64,000 nucleotides of DNA from Mesorhizobium ventifaucium (lineage in GTDB: Bacteria; Pseudomonadota; Alphaproteobacteria; Rhizobiales; Rhizobiaceae). The notes below the pieces were generated by a model. The model did not search any database. It had not been told where the DNA came from and worked only from the letters and a program-made list of their open reading frames with translations. Numbering within the stretch: position 1 is the first letter of the stretch; the number at the start of each line of letters is the position of its first letter. The position numbers and the translations under genes were made by a program. The stretch covers positions 212,786 through 276,785 of the forward strand of contig NZ_CAKXZS010000014.1 in the NCBI RefSeq assembly GCF_935822925.1, read 5' to 3'. Positions 11,657 through 22,576 of this stretch are shown in pieces.

Positions 11657-13429
11657 TCAGGCGGCCTCGTCCGTGATGGTGCGGCTGAGGCGGCGGACTT
11701 CCTCGTCGTTGAGCAGGCCGCCGGCGCGCAACAGGCTGGCGAAGCGGCCATTGCGCATCGACAATTCGGCGAAGCCACCCGTTTCGACCACCTTGCCGTT
11801 GTCCATGAACACGACCAGATCGGCATCGCGAACAGTGGTCAGGCGGTGCGCGATGATGAACGTGGTGCGGCCGCGCCGCAATTCGTCGATCGCTTCCTTG
11901 ACGCGGTCTTCCGTCTCGACATCCAGCGCACTGGTCGCTTCATCGAGGACCAGAATGGGCGCATCCTTCAGCACGGCGCGCGCGATCGCGATACGCTGGC
12001 GCTCGCCGCCCGAAAGCTGTCCGCCGCGTTCGCCGACGACCGTGTCGTAGCCGTTGCTCTTCGACAGGATGAAATCCTGCGCGGCAGCGGCGTTGGCGGC
12101 GGCGTGGACCTCATCATAGGTCGCCTCGGCGCGCCCGACGCGGATATTGTCCTCGATCGAGCGGTTGAGCAGGCCCGCATCCTGGAACACGGTGGCGATC
12201 GAGTGGCGCAGCGACTTGCGGGTCACCGTGCGCGTATCGATGCCATCGATGAGGATGCGGCCGCTGGCCGGCGAAAAGACCCGCTGCAAAAGATTGATGA
12301 GCGTAGTCTTGCCTGCGCCCGTCGGACCGACGATCGCCACGGTCTGGCCGGCATGGACCTCGAACGACACATCGTTCACGCCCTGCCCCGAATTGGCGAA
12401 TTCGAAATTGACGTTTTCGAAACGCACATGACCAGTGACGTTGACTAGGTCACGCAACCCGTCCGGCTCGGCGGCGTCTGCCGCGGAGTCCTCCAGGCGA
12501 TAAAATTCCTCGAGCTTGGCCCTGGCTTCCGAAATCTGGTTGGCGAAGGCCGACATCTGATCGAGCCGGGCAATCAGCAGCGTGGCAAATCCGGTGAAGG
12601 CGATGACGTCACCGATACGCAGTTGGCCATGCATGACGAGATAGGAGCCGATCAGCAGCACGACCATCATCGAAATGGTCGACGACAGACGGTGAAGAGC
12701 GTTGGCCAATGCCCACCAGTCGAGCACCGGATACTGAGCATCAAGCAGGTTCTTGACGTAGCGCTTCAAGGCGTCGGTCTCGTGGCCGATGCGATTGTAG
12801 CTCTGCAGCACGGCGACATTGCTGACCGAGTCGCTCACATGCGCGAACACCTGGTGAAAGTGCCGCTCCACGGACGCCTGGCCTTCCCTGGTACGACGCA
12901 TCACCAGCCGCCCGATTCCGACGTAGAGAGCGCCCAGCGCCAGCAGTACCATCGACATGCGAATGTCCATGCTGAGCGCCGTCGGCACCAGCAGAACCAG
13001 TGCGACAACAGTCGACAAATGCTGCCTCATGAACTCGAGCCAGAGGCTGAACAAGGTCTCGACCGCGCGCAGCAGCGTATGCAGAGAATTGGAGGTGCCG
13101 CGCTGATGATGCCAGGCAAGCGGCATGGTGATCACGCGCTCGAATGATTGGCAAAGAACCTCGCTGCGCCGCGCATGGGCAAAGCGGTCCGCGCCGCGCG
13201 CCACCAGAACGAAGGCGACGACGTTGAAGACGCCAATCCCGGCCCACAGGCCGAGCGTCGAAAAGACCGAGCCGCCGTCCGAAATGGCATCGATCACTCG
13301 TCCGAACATGATCGGCTCAAGGATGGCGATAATCGCAAGCGCGACATTCGCCCCACAGATAAACGCGACGCGTTTTCTGTCGGCAGCGAGATAACCGAGC
13401 GCTCTCCAGTAGATTTGCAGAAGGGACAC
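11657..13429 (-). CDS. ndvA: Cyclic beta-1,2-glucan ABC exporter
   Basis: The protein has 590 residues: an exporter-type membrane domain (about 1-310) fused to an ATPase. Walker A is GPTGAGKTT (368-376), the signature is LSGGERQR (472-479), and Walker B ends in VLDEATSALD. It starts at GTG 13429 with GGAG eight bases upstream. The N-terminus (SLLQIYWRALGYLAADRKR) matches the NdvA/ChvA family, which moves cyclic glucan to the periplasm. It lies downstream of ndvB in the same direction, as in other rhizobia, though 360 bases apart. The pair supports adaptation to low osmolarity and plant infection in related species. Confidence 0.95.
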   Translation of the reverse strand: MSLLQIYWRALGYLAADRKRVAFICGANVALAIIAILEPIMFGRVIDAISDGGSVFSTLGLWAGIGVFNVVAFVLVARGADRFAHARRSEVLCQSFERVITMPLAWHHQRGTSNSLHTLLRAVETLFSLWLEFMRQHLSTVVALVLLVPTALSMDIRMSMVLLALGALYVGIGRLVMRRTREGQASVERHFHQVFAHVSDSVSNVAVLQSYNRIGHETDALKRYVKNLLDAQYPVLDWWALANALHRLSSTISMMVVLLIGSYLVMHGQLRIGDVIAFTGFATLLIARLDQMSAFANQISEARAKLEEFYRLEDSAADAAEPDGLRDLVNVTGHVRFENVNFEFANSGQGVNDVSFEVHAGQTVAIVGPTGAGKTTLINLLQRVFSPASGRILIDGIDTRTVTRKSLRHSIATVFQDAGLLNRSIEDNIRVGRAEATYDEVHAAANAAAAQDFILSKSNGYDTVVGERGGQLSGGERQRIAIARAVLKDAPILVLDEATSALDVETEDRVKEAIDELRRGRTTFIIAHRLTTVRDADLVVFMDNGKVVETGGFAELSMRNGRFASLLRAGGLLNDEEVRRLSRTITDEAA

Positions 13430-13789
13430 TTCAGCTACTCCGGCAAATTGTTATTGTGCACTGCATCATTTTCTGACTCGTACCCGTTGACGTGTCGCGA
13501 AACAATGCCCGTCTATCCCTTCAGTTCCCAATTCGCGAACAAAAGATGGCGACGCTGCGAAATCTGTCGTGATCACCTAACGGTTTGAGAAGAAAGGTAA
13601 AATGTCAGCCTTGCGGCAAAATCGTGGCAGGTTGGAAGCACTGCCGAAATTTTAATCAGCAACTGGCCATGTACGAATCCCAAAAACCTGCATCGGCCTT
13701 TGGGAAATCTCATGCGCAATAGAATTGCTAGAGCAACTCTAAATAACGCGTATCCTCAAGATGTACAAAGAGGCTCCAAATCCTTGAAG
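13430..13789. other. Intergenic region between ndvB and ndvA
   Basis: These 360 bases hold no convincing gene on either strand. The region is less GC-rich than its flanks, especially near 13600-13760, as expected for a leader with its own promoter for ndvA. I could not identify a clear promoter or terminator, and none of the repeat families of this window is present. Confidence 0.5.
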
Positions 13790-16700
13790 CTACGCCGGTA
13801 TCCTGACGACCAGATCGGCCTTGTCGCCGGCTTTCGGTTCGAAAGACGAAGCCTTCGTCTTTTTACCATTTATCTCGAGCGAGACGGCTTTGGCCTTCTT
13901 GTCGCGGACAACCTGAACCCTGAGCTCGGCCCCCAGCACCTTGAGCGTTGCCGCATAGCCATCCCAATGGCTGGGCAGTTTCGGCCTGAACTGGATGCGC
14001 TCGCCCCTGCGCTCGATGCCGAGGATGCCTTCGACAGCCGCGCGATACAGCCAGCCGGCCGAGCCCGTATACCAGGTCCAGCCGCCGCGGCCGCCCTTGC
14101 CTTGCCCGGCGTAGACGTCTGCCGCGACGACATAAGGCTCGACGCGGTAGTGCTCGGCAGCGGCCTCGTCGAGCGCATGGTTGACCGGGTTGAGCATCGA
14201 GAAACAGCGGTAGGCGTCGTCGACGCGCCCCATTTCGGCGAGCGCAATGACGAACCATGTCGCCGCGTGGGTGTACTGGCCGCCGTTTTCACGGACACCC
14301 GGTGGGTAGCTCTTGATGTAGCCTGGGTTCTGTTCCGTCCTGGAAAAGGGCGGGGTGAAAAGCTTGACGATGTTGAGTTCGTCGTCGACGAGCATTTTCA
14401 TCGCCTGCTGCATCGCCGTCGTCGATCGCGCCGGATCGCCCTCGCCCGACAGCACGCTCCACGACTGGGCAATCGAGTCGATCTTGCACTCCTGCGAGCT
14501 GCGCGATCCCAGCGGCGTGCCGTCGTCGAAGCTGCCGCGACGATACCATTCACCGTCCCAGGCCGTGCTTTCCAGCGCCCGCTTCAGCACGTCGGCGTGT
14601 TTTGTCCAGGATTGCGCGCGCTTGGCGTCGCCTTCCGCCTTAGCGACAGTTGCAAAGTCGTCCAGTGTCTTCAGCAGGAACCAACCCAGCCAGACGCTCT
14701 CGCCCTTGCCGTGCTCGCCGACACGGTTCATCCCGTCGTTCCAGTCACCGCCGAGGATCAGCGGCAGTCCGGCGGGGCTGCTGCGCTTGATTGCAAGGTC
14801 AAGTGCGCGCGCGCAATGATCGTAGAGTGAAGCGGTCTCCTTCGATATTTCCGGGGTGAAAAAGGCGTCGTGCTCGCCTTCTTCCAGCGGCGGCCCTTCG
14901 ATGAAGGGCAGTTGTTCCCTGAGGATCGCGGTATCGCCGGTCACCTGCAAGTAGTGTGCCGTGGCATGGGCGAGCCAGACCACGTCGTCGGAAATCATGG
15001 TGCGGACGCCTGCCTCGGTTCGCGGCAGCCACCAATGCTGCACGTCGCCTTCGGGGAATTGCCGCCGCGCCGCGTTGAGGATCTGATCGCGCGCCAGTTT
15101 CGGATCATGGACAAGCAGGGCCAGCGTGTCCTGCAACTGATCGCGGAAGCCAAAGGCGCCGCTCGCCTGGTAGAACGCCGAGCGGGCGCGGATGCGGCAG
15201 GCAAGGCTCTGATAGGGCAGCCAGTGGTTGACCATCGCGTTGAGCGCCTTGTCCGGCGTCTCGACCTGGATGGTGTCGAGAAACCCTCGCCAGGTGTGTT
15301 CATTGTCAGTCAGCCGCTGATCGAAATCCTTGCTGCAATGATGCTGTACCAGCGCGCTGGCTTCCTCGGCAGAGGCTGCATCGCCGAGCAGCCAGAGCAA
15401 CGTCACGTCGCCGCCGGCAGGGATGTCGACGTCGCGTGCAATTGCAGCACAAGGATCGTCGCCCGCCTCGACGCGGCCTGACAGGCTTGCGCCGCTGAGC
15501 ACGGCTTGCGGGAGTTCGCTGGTGCCGTGGCGGCCGATGAACTCGCCGCGGTCGGCCGTCACCGAGTGTGCCGCGCCGCCGGCGGCCAGGAAGGCGACCC
15601 GCTCGCTGAAGTCGAGCCCGTAGGGATTTTGCGCCAGCAATGCGCCCGTCGCGGCATCCCTGGACGGGACGATGGTCGCCGCCGTGCGCGAACGATGGCT
15701 GCCAAGAACCCATTCCGCATAGGCGTAGACGCGCAGTCGCGCCGGCGACGAACCGGAATTCTGGATGCGCAATCGGGAGATCTTCACCGGATCGACGGGA
15801 TCCACCACATGGGTAAGGTCCATCGACAGCGGCCCGCGCTTTGAACGGAAGGTCGAAAACCCCTGCCCGTGCCATGTTTCGTAGGTCATGGCGGGATCGC
15901 GCACGACGGCGGCCAGCGGCGAGAACGCCCGGCCGCTGGCATGATCGTAAATATAGATGCCCTCGCCTGGCCGGTTGGTGACCGGGTCGTTCGCCCACGG
16001 CGTCAGTTGATAGTCGCGGCTGTTTCGGCTCCAGGTGAAGGCAGCGCCTTCAGCCGAAACGTGGAAACCGAACGAGGCGTTGGAAACGACGTTGATCCAG
16101 GGCTGCGGCGTCGTGCGCCGGCCAGCAAGGCGCACGACATAGTGGCGTCCGTCGCCCTCGAAGCCGCCAAAACCGTTCCACTGGTTGAGCCCGCTGCCGT
16201 CGGCACTGCCGTCAAACGAGGCTTGGGCCCACGTCTGTGGCGCCGGCGGAGACGGTTCACGAAGCGCTGCTGCACCCGCCGGCTGCAACGCGTCCCGCGC
16301 TTGCAGCGCAGCGGCCTCGGCGCGCTCGATCTGATCGAAGATGGTGCCGTTGCGCGTGTGCAAAACGACGCGGGCGACGGCCAGCAGCGTCTTGTAGGTC
16401 GCCTCGTCCATGAGATCGCGGCGCACCGCGAAGATGTGCTGGCGGGGTCCTAGCTCCTTGCCGCGCAGGCGGCTGTTTTCGCACAGCGTCTCGACCGCCC
16501 GTTGCAGGTCCTGCACGTAGGACGAAGCCTGCTCGTTGACGACGACAAAGTCGATCATCATGCCTCGGGCGCGCATGTATTCCTGGAAGCGGAGCGCCTG
16601 GGCAACGATTTCGAGATCGGCGACATCGCCGATCCTGACCAGGAAAATCGGAAAGTCGCCGGATATGCTGGTCGGCCATAGGCCCGATTGCCTACCGAGC

Positions 16701-19700
16701 CCGGAAGCGATCGATTCGGCCGGAAGCCGCAGGAACGGATCCGGATAGATCAGATAGCGCGCCAGATTCTGCACGTTGGCGGCATCGGCAAGGCTGAGAC
16801 CGAGATGCCGGGTCTGCACCTGTGAGCGGGTCCAGGCGAGCATCGCCTGGCGCGCGAAAGCTTCCGGATGATCAAGCCGCGCAATGGCTTCTTCGAGTTC
16901 GGCACGGTTGGCGCCGACGGCGGTCCAGAAGGTCAGCGATATCTTCTTGTTGGCCGGCACGCGCACCTGTCGGCGAAGCGCTGCGACCGGGTCCAGCGTG
17001 AAGCCGGAATGGCCGCCAAGCTTGGCGCCGGGATCGAAGGCGGCGGCCTCGGTAATGGTGCGGCTGCGGCCTATGAAGGCGCGCCGGTCGGTTTCGGCCT
17101 CGGCGTCGCGCGTCGACCCAGACGGGTCGGTGACGAAATGCACCATGGCGACATCAGGCTCGTCCGTTTCCCGCTTACGTCTCGTGGCGAAGATCGCTCC
17201 GTTATTCGCAGCGATTTCGGTTTCCACGAACATTTTCGAGAACGCCGGATGCGCGTTGTCGGATGCTTCGGAGCCCAGCACCAGTTCAGCGAACGAGGTC
17301 ACTTCGATATGCCGGTCGACCGGGCCGTCATTGTAGAGGGTCACCCGCCGGCCTTCGCCGTTTCCTTCCGAAATGACGATGCATTCGACCTCCGAACGCA
17401 GTGATCCCACCGACTTGACGAAGCTCGCCTTGTCGTCGGAGAACAGCGTCCGCACCTCTTCGTGGGTGGCAGGCTTCGGCTCGGCGGTGGCCGACCACCA
17501 GTCGCCGGTGCCGGAGTCGCGCAGGAAGATGTAGGAGCCAAGCCGATCCTCGGTCGGATCCGGCTGCCAGCGCGTGACGGCAAGCTCGCCCCAGCGACTA
17601 TAGCCGGAGCCGGTCGCGGTAACCATGACCGAGTAGCGGCCATTGGACATGACGCTGGTTGAACGCAGCGCCTTGAGCGGGTTGAGCACGATGCGCGTGT
17701 CAGGGCTCTCGGCTTCCGTTTCGTCCTTCGACCGTTCGTCGGCCTCGGTTCTGACGGTGGCGGTCGGGATGTCGCGCGGCGCTCTTTCCTGCAGCAGCAA
17801 CTCGGCCGACTCGATCACCGGATCGCTGTGGAAGCGGTCGCGCAGGCGTCCTTCGAAGATGGCGTCGGCGACGGCGGCGATCGACATGCCGGAATGGTGG
17901 GCCATGTAGTTCAGCACGACGACATGGTCGGTGCCCTCGGGCACGCGCTGCGGCGTGAAATCGACCGCATCGTAGAAGCCGTGCCGGCCAAGGGCGCCGA
18001 GCCGCCTCAGCCTGGCCAGGTTCTGCACCGATTCACGCGGGGTGAACTGCGCCGCCAGCACGGTCGCGTAAGGGGCAATTACCGTGTTCTGGCCAAGACC
18101 TCGCTTCAGGCCCAGCCCAGGCACGCCGAAATTGGTGTACTGGTAGGTCAGTTCGCGATCGCGGGCGTTGTAGGCCGCTTCCGAAATGCCCCAGGGCACG
18201 TTCTTCGAGCGGCCGTACTGGATCTGGCGCTTGATGATGAGCTTGCTGGTCTGGTTGAGGATGCTGCCTTGCGGCTCCTTCATCACCAGCGGCGGCATCA
18301 AATACTCGAACATCGAGCCAGACCAGGACATCAGAGCGCCCTTGAACCCGATCTCGACGATCGGCCGACCGAGGTGGAACCAGTGCTCCGTCGGCAGATC
18401 GCCCTTGGCTATGGCGAACAGGCTGGTCAGCCGCGCCTCGGAAGCCAGGAGGTCGTAGCAGCTTTCGTCGAGCTGATGCTCCTCGACCCGGTAGCCGATC
18501 GACAGAAGCTTGCGTTCCTTGCGCATGAGGAAGGAGAAATCCATCTCGAAGGCAAAGCGGCGCGTGCGCTCGCGCAACGAAAGAAGCTTGGCCCGCAGCG
18601 CCTCGACGGCATTGTCGTCGCTATGCGCGTCATGGACATGGGCTTCGCAGGTGGCTTCCAGTCTCGCCGCCCAGTCGGCGATGGTGTCGCTCTGCGTCGA
18701 GGCGGCCTCAGTATGGATAGCGATGGCGAGCTTGCGGATCTCGCCAGCCAGAACGGCCAGGTTGATGGTGCGGATCGACGCCATCTCGGGCTGTGCCTTG
18801 ATCGATTCGACCGCGCGTCGCATGCCGTCGAGGCGATCGGCAAGTCGCTGGCGCAACGGCCGCAACTGGCGACGGTCGTCAGGCAACTCCGCCAGGCTTT
18901 CGTCGAGGATCGTCACCGTATCGAGGATACCCTCAAAGTCGCCCTGAAGGTGGACTGCAGGCGCTTCCGCCCATTCGGCACAGGCTGCCGCCACTGCCAC
19001 CAGATGGCCTGCGAGATTGCCGCTATCGACGGCGGAAATGTAGAGCGGATAGAGCGGCTTCAGCGTCGTCGTGTCATACCAGTTGAAGAGATGGCCGCGC
19101 TCACGCGGCATGCTCTCGATAGTCGACATCGTCGCGTCAATGCGGGTGGTGGCGTCGGACAGGCTGATCCAGCCGAAATCGCGCGCCGAAACCACTGACA
19201 GGAGATACACGCCGATATTGGTCGGCGAGGTGCGGGGCGCCACGACAGGGGCCGGACTTTCCTGGAAATTGTCAGGCGGCAGATTGTGATGCTCGGCCGT
19301 CACGAAGGTCTCGAAATAATGCCATGTGCGCCGCGCAACCGTGCGCAGCACATGGATGTCGGCCGCCGATATGCGCAAACGGTCCTCGGTTTCGGCCGAG
19401 CGGCTGATAAAGAAGGCGAAGGCCGGCGAGCCGATCCAGAACAGCGCGAAGAAGAAAGCGACGAAAGCTCCGGTGGAATCGGCCACAACAGGGATGGCGA
19501 GGCCGACGACACCGACAATCACCGCGCCGTACATCATGCCGTAATAGGAGCCGAGATCGTTGTCGCCGTTCTTGTGAGCCTGCGAGGCCGTGCGCCATTC
19601 GAGCAGGTCCTTCCGGCTGACGAACAGGCGGTAGAGCGTGCGAATGATGGCATCGCCCATCATCCAGGCCAGATGCGCCATCAGCACGATCTTCAGAGCC

Positions 19701-22348
19701 ACCAGGGCGGTGCCGAAGACGACGTCGCGCGCCAGCGCCGAGAAATGACCGCGTGGCGTCTGGTCGCCGCTTTTCGGCAGGATGGCGTGGACGATGTCGA
19801 ACGTCGGCGCCATAAAAAGTGTGAGGATCAGCAGCGCCTGCCATTGCGCGGCCTGGGTGAAGGGCAGCAGCGTCCAGCCGGCGATCGCGGCCATCACCCA
19901 GAAGATCGGCGTCAGCGACCGGCGCAGATTGTCGACCATCTTCCAGCGCGACAGCGCCGGCACACCGGAGCGCGGATTGAGAATGAAGCCCAGAAGCTGC
20001 CAGTCGCCGCGCGCCCAGCGATGGTGGCGCGACGCGTCGACCGAATAGCGGGTCGGATAGTCCTCGACCAGTTCGACGTCGGTGACCAGTGCCGCGCGCG
20101 CCAAGGCGCCTTCGAGCAGATCGTGACTAAGCACGGTGTTTTCTTCGATGCGGCCCTTCAGCGCCGCCTCGAAGGCGTCGACATGATAGAGCCCCTTGCC
20201 GGTGAAGGAGCCGTCGCCGAAGACGTCCTGGTAGATGTCCGAGACGGCAAAGACGTAGGGATCGAGGCCGCGATTGGCCGAAAAGACCCGCTGGAAGAAG
20301 GATGCGTCGTCGCCGCTGGTCAGCGAAGCTGTGATGCGCGGCTGCAGGATGGTGTAGCCGGCGCTGACGACGCGCTTTGCCGCATCAAAATGCGGGCGGT
20401 TGAGCGGATGGCAAAGCTTGCCAGCCAAACTGGCGACGGCATCGCGGGTGGTGCGCGTGTCGGCATCCAGCGTCATCACATGGATGACGTTTTCCGGCAA
20501 CGGCACGTCCAGCGGCAGAAAGGTGGTGTCGCTGTCACCACGCAGCAGAAGATTCAGTTCGTGGAGCTTGCCGCGCTTGCGTTCCCAGCCCATCCAGGCA
20601 CCCTGGGATTCATTGTAGAGCCGCCGGCGGTGCAGGACGTAGAAACGCGGCGCGCCTTCGCTGGGATAGCGGGCGTTCAGCCGCGCGATCTCGTCGCGAG
20701 CATATTGGAGGATCTCGATATCCGCCGCATCGATTTCGGTTTTGCTGTCCGGCCAGTCCGAAAGCAGAGCGAAATGGATTTCGTCCGCCGTGTTGGCCAG
20801 GTGGTGCACTTCGATGTTGCGGATGTTCTCCTCGACGTCGTCGCGCGAGCCGATCAGCGACGGCACCACCACCAGCGTGCGCGCCTCGGGCGGCATGCCG
20901 CGTCTGTAGTCGTAGCCGACGAGGCGCGTGGGCTTCAGGAACAACGATACGACGGTGTTGAAGAAGGCAAGCGCGCCTTCGCTGGCCGGCACGGCAAACA
21001 GCGCCAGCATCAGGACGATCGACGGTATGGACAGGCCGAGATTGGCAAGGGCGTTGCCGGAGAGGACAAGAAGCAGGACCGTCAGCGCGAACACCGGCAC
21101 GACAATGCCCAGCCATCCGGTCTTGCGGAACGCCCGTTTGATCGTGACGCTGACGGTCGGCCGATAGCCGATCGCCTTTTCCAGTTCCAGCCGGCGCGGG
21201 CCGACCAGAAAGAACCCGACGTCGGTGTGAGCGGTCGGACCGGTGACGGTGGTATCGGCGGCAGCGGCATGGCCGGCGAGTTCGATCGCCTTTTCAGCAA
21301 CGCGGAATTCGGAACGATCGGAGCGGCGCGCCATTTCCTCGATCGCGGTCCTGTACTGGTCGCGCGAGAAGAAATCGAGTGCGGCGAAATCGGTGCGCTC
21401 GCGCAGCAAGGTGTCGATGCGGCTGACATCTTCGAACCAAACCGTCCAGTCGATATCGTTGATAAGCCTGAGGCCGCGGATGATGTTGCCGGTGGTTACG
21501 TTGCCGCTGGACAACGTGCGATGCTCGCTGATGATGATTTCCTCGGCATCGGAGCCGGACTTTTCAAGCTCGCCCTCCAGCCATTCCAGCGCCCTGCCGG
21601 CATTTTGCGACCCGTCGCGCAGGCGGTAGAGCAATTGGGTGGCAAAGGTGGTGTCTTGTGCATGGGCGACGTAGTTCGACAGGATCGCCTGACGGTCGGA
21701 GCTGTCGTCGATCGCCAGCACGCCGTCGGCAACCTCGTTGGCAATCTGGCGCATCTGCCGGGTACGATTGACCCGGACCGCGATCCGGCGAAGATTTTCG
21801 ATCAGAACGAAGCGCAGCAGCGACGGCAGCGCCCAGAGTTCGCCAATCTTCAGCGGTTCGACGGACTGAAAGCCTTCGACGATCGCCTTGAACATGGCCG
21901 CCGAGACGGAACTGTCCGAATGCGCGACATAGGTCCAAGCCAGCGCAAGCGCGCGCGGCACACTAGCGCCGTCGCGCAGCTTCAGGGTCGGCAACTCCCG
22001 ATAGAAACGGTGCGGCAGGTCGCGCTTGACCTGGAAGATGGTTTCCTCGACCAGATAGTTGTTGTCGAGCAGCCATTGCGCCGCCGGCGTAATCGTCTCG
22101 CCTCTAGCCTGCGCGGCATTGGTCGAGCGGTAGACTTCGAGGACCTTCCTGGCGCTGTCGCGGATGCGTGGCTGGAAATCGAACGCCCCTAGGCCGAACA
22201 GATCTTTGACGTCGCCCTTGGCGAGGCTTGTACCCAGCGTGCGCAGGCGCTCTTCCGGCAGGAAATTGGAGCGTATCGGCTCTTCCGTGATAGCCGGGAA
22301 GCTCGCGCTCGTCTTTTCCATTTGGGTAGGGTCTGTTTGGATATTCAT
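13790..22348 (-). CDS. ndvB: Cyclic beta-1,2-glucan synthase
   Basis: This 2852-residue protein has the usual NdvB/ChvB size and plan. The N-terminal part leads to membrane segments at about 410-475. The family 84 glycosyltransferase has a DADTR nucleotide-sugar site near 628 and an HHRWARGDWQL motif near 776. More membrane segments follow (about 830-975), then a glycoamylase-like region and a long C-terminal glycoside phosphorylase family 94 part with GGDWNDGMNRVG near 2536. The enzyme primes itself with glucose, elongates beta-1,2 chains from UDP-glucose, cyclises them and trims their length at the inner membrane. Its product is exported by the ndvA protein encoded downstream. Confidence 0.97.
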   Translation of the reverse strand: MNIQTDPTQMEKTSASFPAITEEPIRSNFLPEERLRTLGTSLAKGDVKDLFGLGAFDFQPRIRDSARKVLEVYRSTNAAQARGETITPAAQWLLDNNYLVEETIFQVKRDLPHRFYRELPTLKLRDGASVPRALALAWTYVAHSDSSVSAAMFKAIVEGFQSVEPLKIGELWALPSLLRFVLIENLRRIAVRVNRTRQMRQIANEVADGVLAIDDSSDRQAILSNYVAHAQDTTFATQLLYRLRDGSQNAGRALEWLEGELEKSGSDAEEIIISEHRTLSSGNVTTGNIIRGLRLINDIDWTVWFEDVSRIDTLLRERTDFAALDFFSRDQYRTAIEEMARRSDRSEFRVAEKAIELAGHAAAADTTVTGPTAHTDVGFFLVGPRRLELEKAIGYRPTVSVTIKRAFRKTGWLGIVVPVFALTVLLLVLSGNALANLGLSIPSIVLMLALFAVPASEGALAFFNTVVSLFLKPTRLVGYDYRRGMPPEARTLVVVPSLIGSRDDVEENIRNIEVHHLANTADEIHFALLSDWPDSKTEIDAADIEILQYARDEIARLNARYPSEGAPRFYVLHRRRLYNESQGAWMGWERKRGKLHELNLLLRGDSDTTFLPLDVPLPENVIHVMTLDADTRTTRDAVASLAGKLCHPLNRPHFDAAKRVVSAGYTILQPRITASLTSGDDASFFQRVFSANRGLDPYVFAVSDIYQDVFGDGSFTGKGLYHVDAFEAALKGRIEENTVLSHDLLEGALARAALVTDVELVEDYPTRYSVDASRHHRWARGDWQLLGFILNPRSGVPALSRWKMVDNLRRSLTPIFWVMAAIAGWTLLPFTQAAQWQALLILTLFMAPTFDIVHAILPKSGDQTPRGHFSALARDVVFGTALVALKIVLMAHLAWMMGDAIIRTLYRLFVSRKDLLEWRTASQAHKNGDNDLGSYYGMMYGAVIVGVVGLAIPVVADSTGAFVAFFFALFWIGSPAFAFFISRSAETEDRLRISAADIHVLRTVARRTWHYFETFVTAEHHNLPPDNFQESPAPVVAPRTSPTNIGVYLLSVVSARDFGWISLSDATTRIDATMSTIESMPRERGHLFNWYDTTTLKPLYPLYISAVDSGNLAGHLVAVAAACAEWAEAPAVHLQGDFEGILDTVTILDESLAELPDDRRQLRPLRQRLADRLDGMRRAVESIKAQPEMASIRTINLAVLAGEIRKLAIAIHTEAASTQSDTIADWAARLEATCEAHVHDAHSDDNAVEALRAKLLSLRERTRRFAFEMDFSFLMRKERKLLSIGYRVEEHQLDESCYDLLASEARLTSLFAIAKGDLPTEHWFHLGRPIVEIGFKGALMSWSGSMFEYLMPPLVMKEPQGSILNQTSKLIIKRQIQYGRSKNVPWGISEAAYNARDRELTYQYTNFGVPGLGLKRGLGQNTVIAPYATVLAAQFTPRESVQNLARLRRLGALGRHGFYDAVDFTPQRVPEGTDHVVVLNYMAHHSGMSIAAVADAIFEGRLRDRFHSDPVIESAELLLQERAPRDIPTATVRTEADERSKDETEAESPDTRIVLNPLKALRSTSVMSNGRYSVMVTATGSGYSRWGELAVTRWQPDPTEDRLGSYIFLRDSGTGDWWSATAEPKPATHEEVRTLFSDDKASFVKSVGSLRSEVECIVISEGNGEGRRVTLYNDGPVDRHIEVTSFAELVLGSEASDNAHPAFSKMFVETEIAANNGAIFATRRKRETDEPDVAMVHFVTDPSGSTRDAEAETDRRAFIGRSRTITEAAAFDPGAKLGGHSGFTLDPVAALRRQVRVPANKKISLTFWTAVGANRAELEEAIARLDHPEAFARQAMLAWTRSQVQTRHLGLSLADAANVQNLARYLIYPDPFLRLPAESIASGLGRQSGLWPTSISGDFPIFLVRIGDVADLEIVAQALRFQEYMRARGMMIDFVVVNEQASSYVQDLQRAVETLCENSRLRGKELGPRQHIFAVRRDLMDEATYKTLLAVARVVLHTRNGTIFDQIERAEAAALQARDALQPAGAAALREPSPPAPQTWAQASFDGSADGSGLNQWNGFGGFEGDGRHYVVRLAGRRTTPQPWINVVSNASFGFHVSAEGAAFTWSRNSRDYQLTPWANDPVTNRPGEGIYIYDHASGRAFSPLAAVVRDPAMTYETWHGQGFSTFRSKRGPLSMDLTHVVDPVDPVKISRLRIQNSGSSPARLRVYAYAEWVLGSHRSRTAATIVPSRDAATGALLAQNPYGLDFSERVAFLAAGGAAHSVTADRGEFIGRHGTSELPQAVLSGASLSGRVEAGDDPCAAIARDVDIPAGGDVTLLWLLGDAASAEEASALVQHHCSKDFDQRLTDNEHTWRGFLDTIQVETPDKALNAMVNHWLPYQSLACRIRARSAFYQASGAFGFRDQLQDTLALLVHDPKLARDQILNAARRQFPEGDVQHWWLPRTEAGVRTMISDDVVWLAHATAHYLQVTGDTAILREQLPFIEGPPLEEGEHDAFFTPEISKETASLYDHCARALDLAIKRSSPAGLPLILGGDWNDGMNRVGEHGKGESVWLGWFLLKTLDDFATVAKAEGDAKRAQSWTKHADVLKRALESTAWDGEWYRRGSFDDGTPLGSRSSQECKIDSIAQSWSVLSGEGDPARSTTAMQQAMKMLVDDELNIVKLFTPPFSRTEQNPGYIKSYPPGVRENGGQYTHAATWFVIALAEMGRVDDAYRCFSMLNPVNHALDEAAAEHYRVEPYVVAADVYAGQGKGGRGGWTWYTGSAGWLYRAAVEGILGIERRGERIQFRPKLPSHWDGYAATLKVLGAELRVQVVRDKKAKAVSLEINGKKTKASSFEPKAGDKADLVVRIPA

Positions 22349-22576
22349 TGAAAATTCCGCATGGGGGACGCATTAGCGGCGTCATCGCCACGGCAATGTC
22401 CCTAAAACCGATTGAAATGCAATTGGTTGCATCGAAACAAGGGCCGAAAGTTTGTTTTCGTACCACAACTTACAGACGAACCACCTCTCCCTCCCGCCGG
22501 GACTTGATCGACGGAAGAATTCGGGCTTTTTCGTGATCCGGGCTTGAGCTTACGGCATATTTCGCCGGTGTTGTGA

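Noticed and set aside
13430..13789. A small gene between ndvB and ndvA
   Set aside because: No open frame here has a ribosome site or a recognisable product. The long plus-strand frame that begins at 13700 is antisense to ndvB.
19286..22192. Long open frame on the plus strand (968 codons)
   Set aside because: Shadow of ndvB, with no domain signature and no ribosome site.
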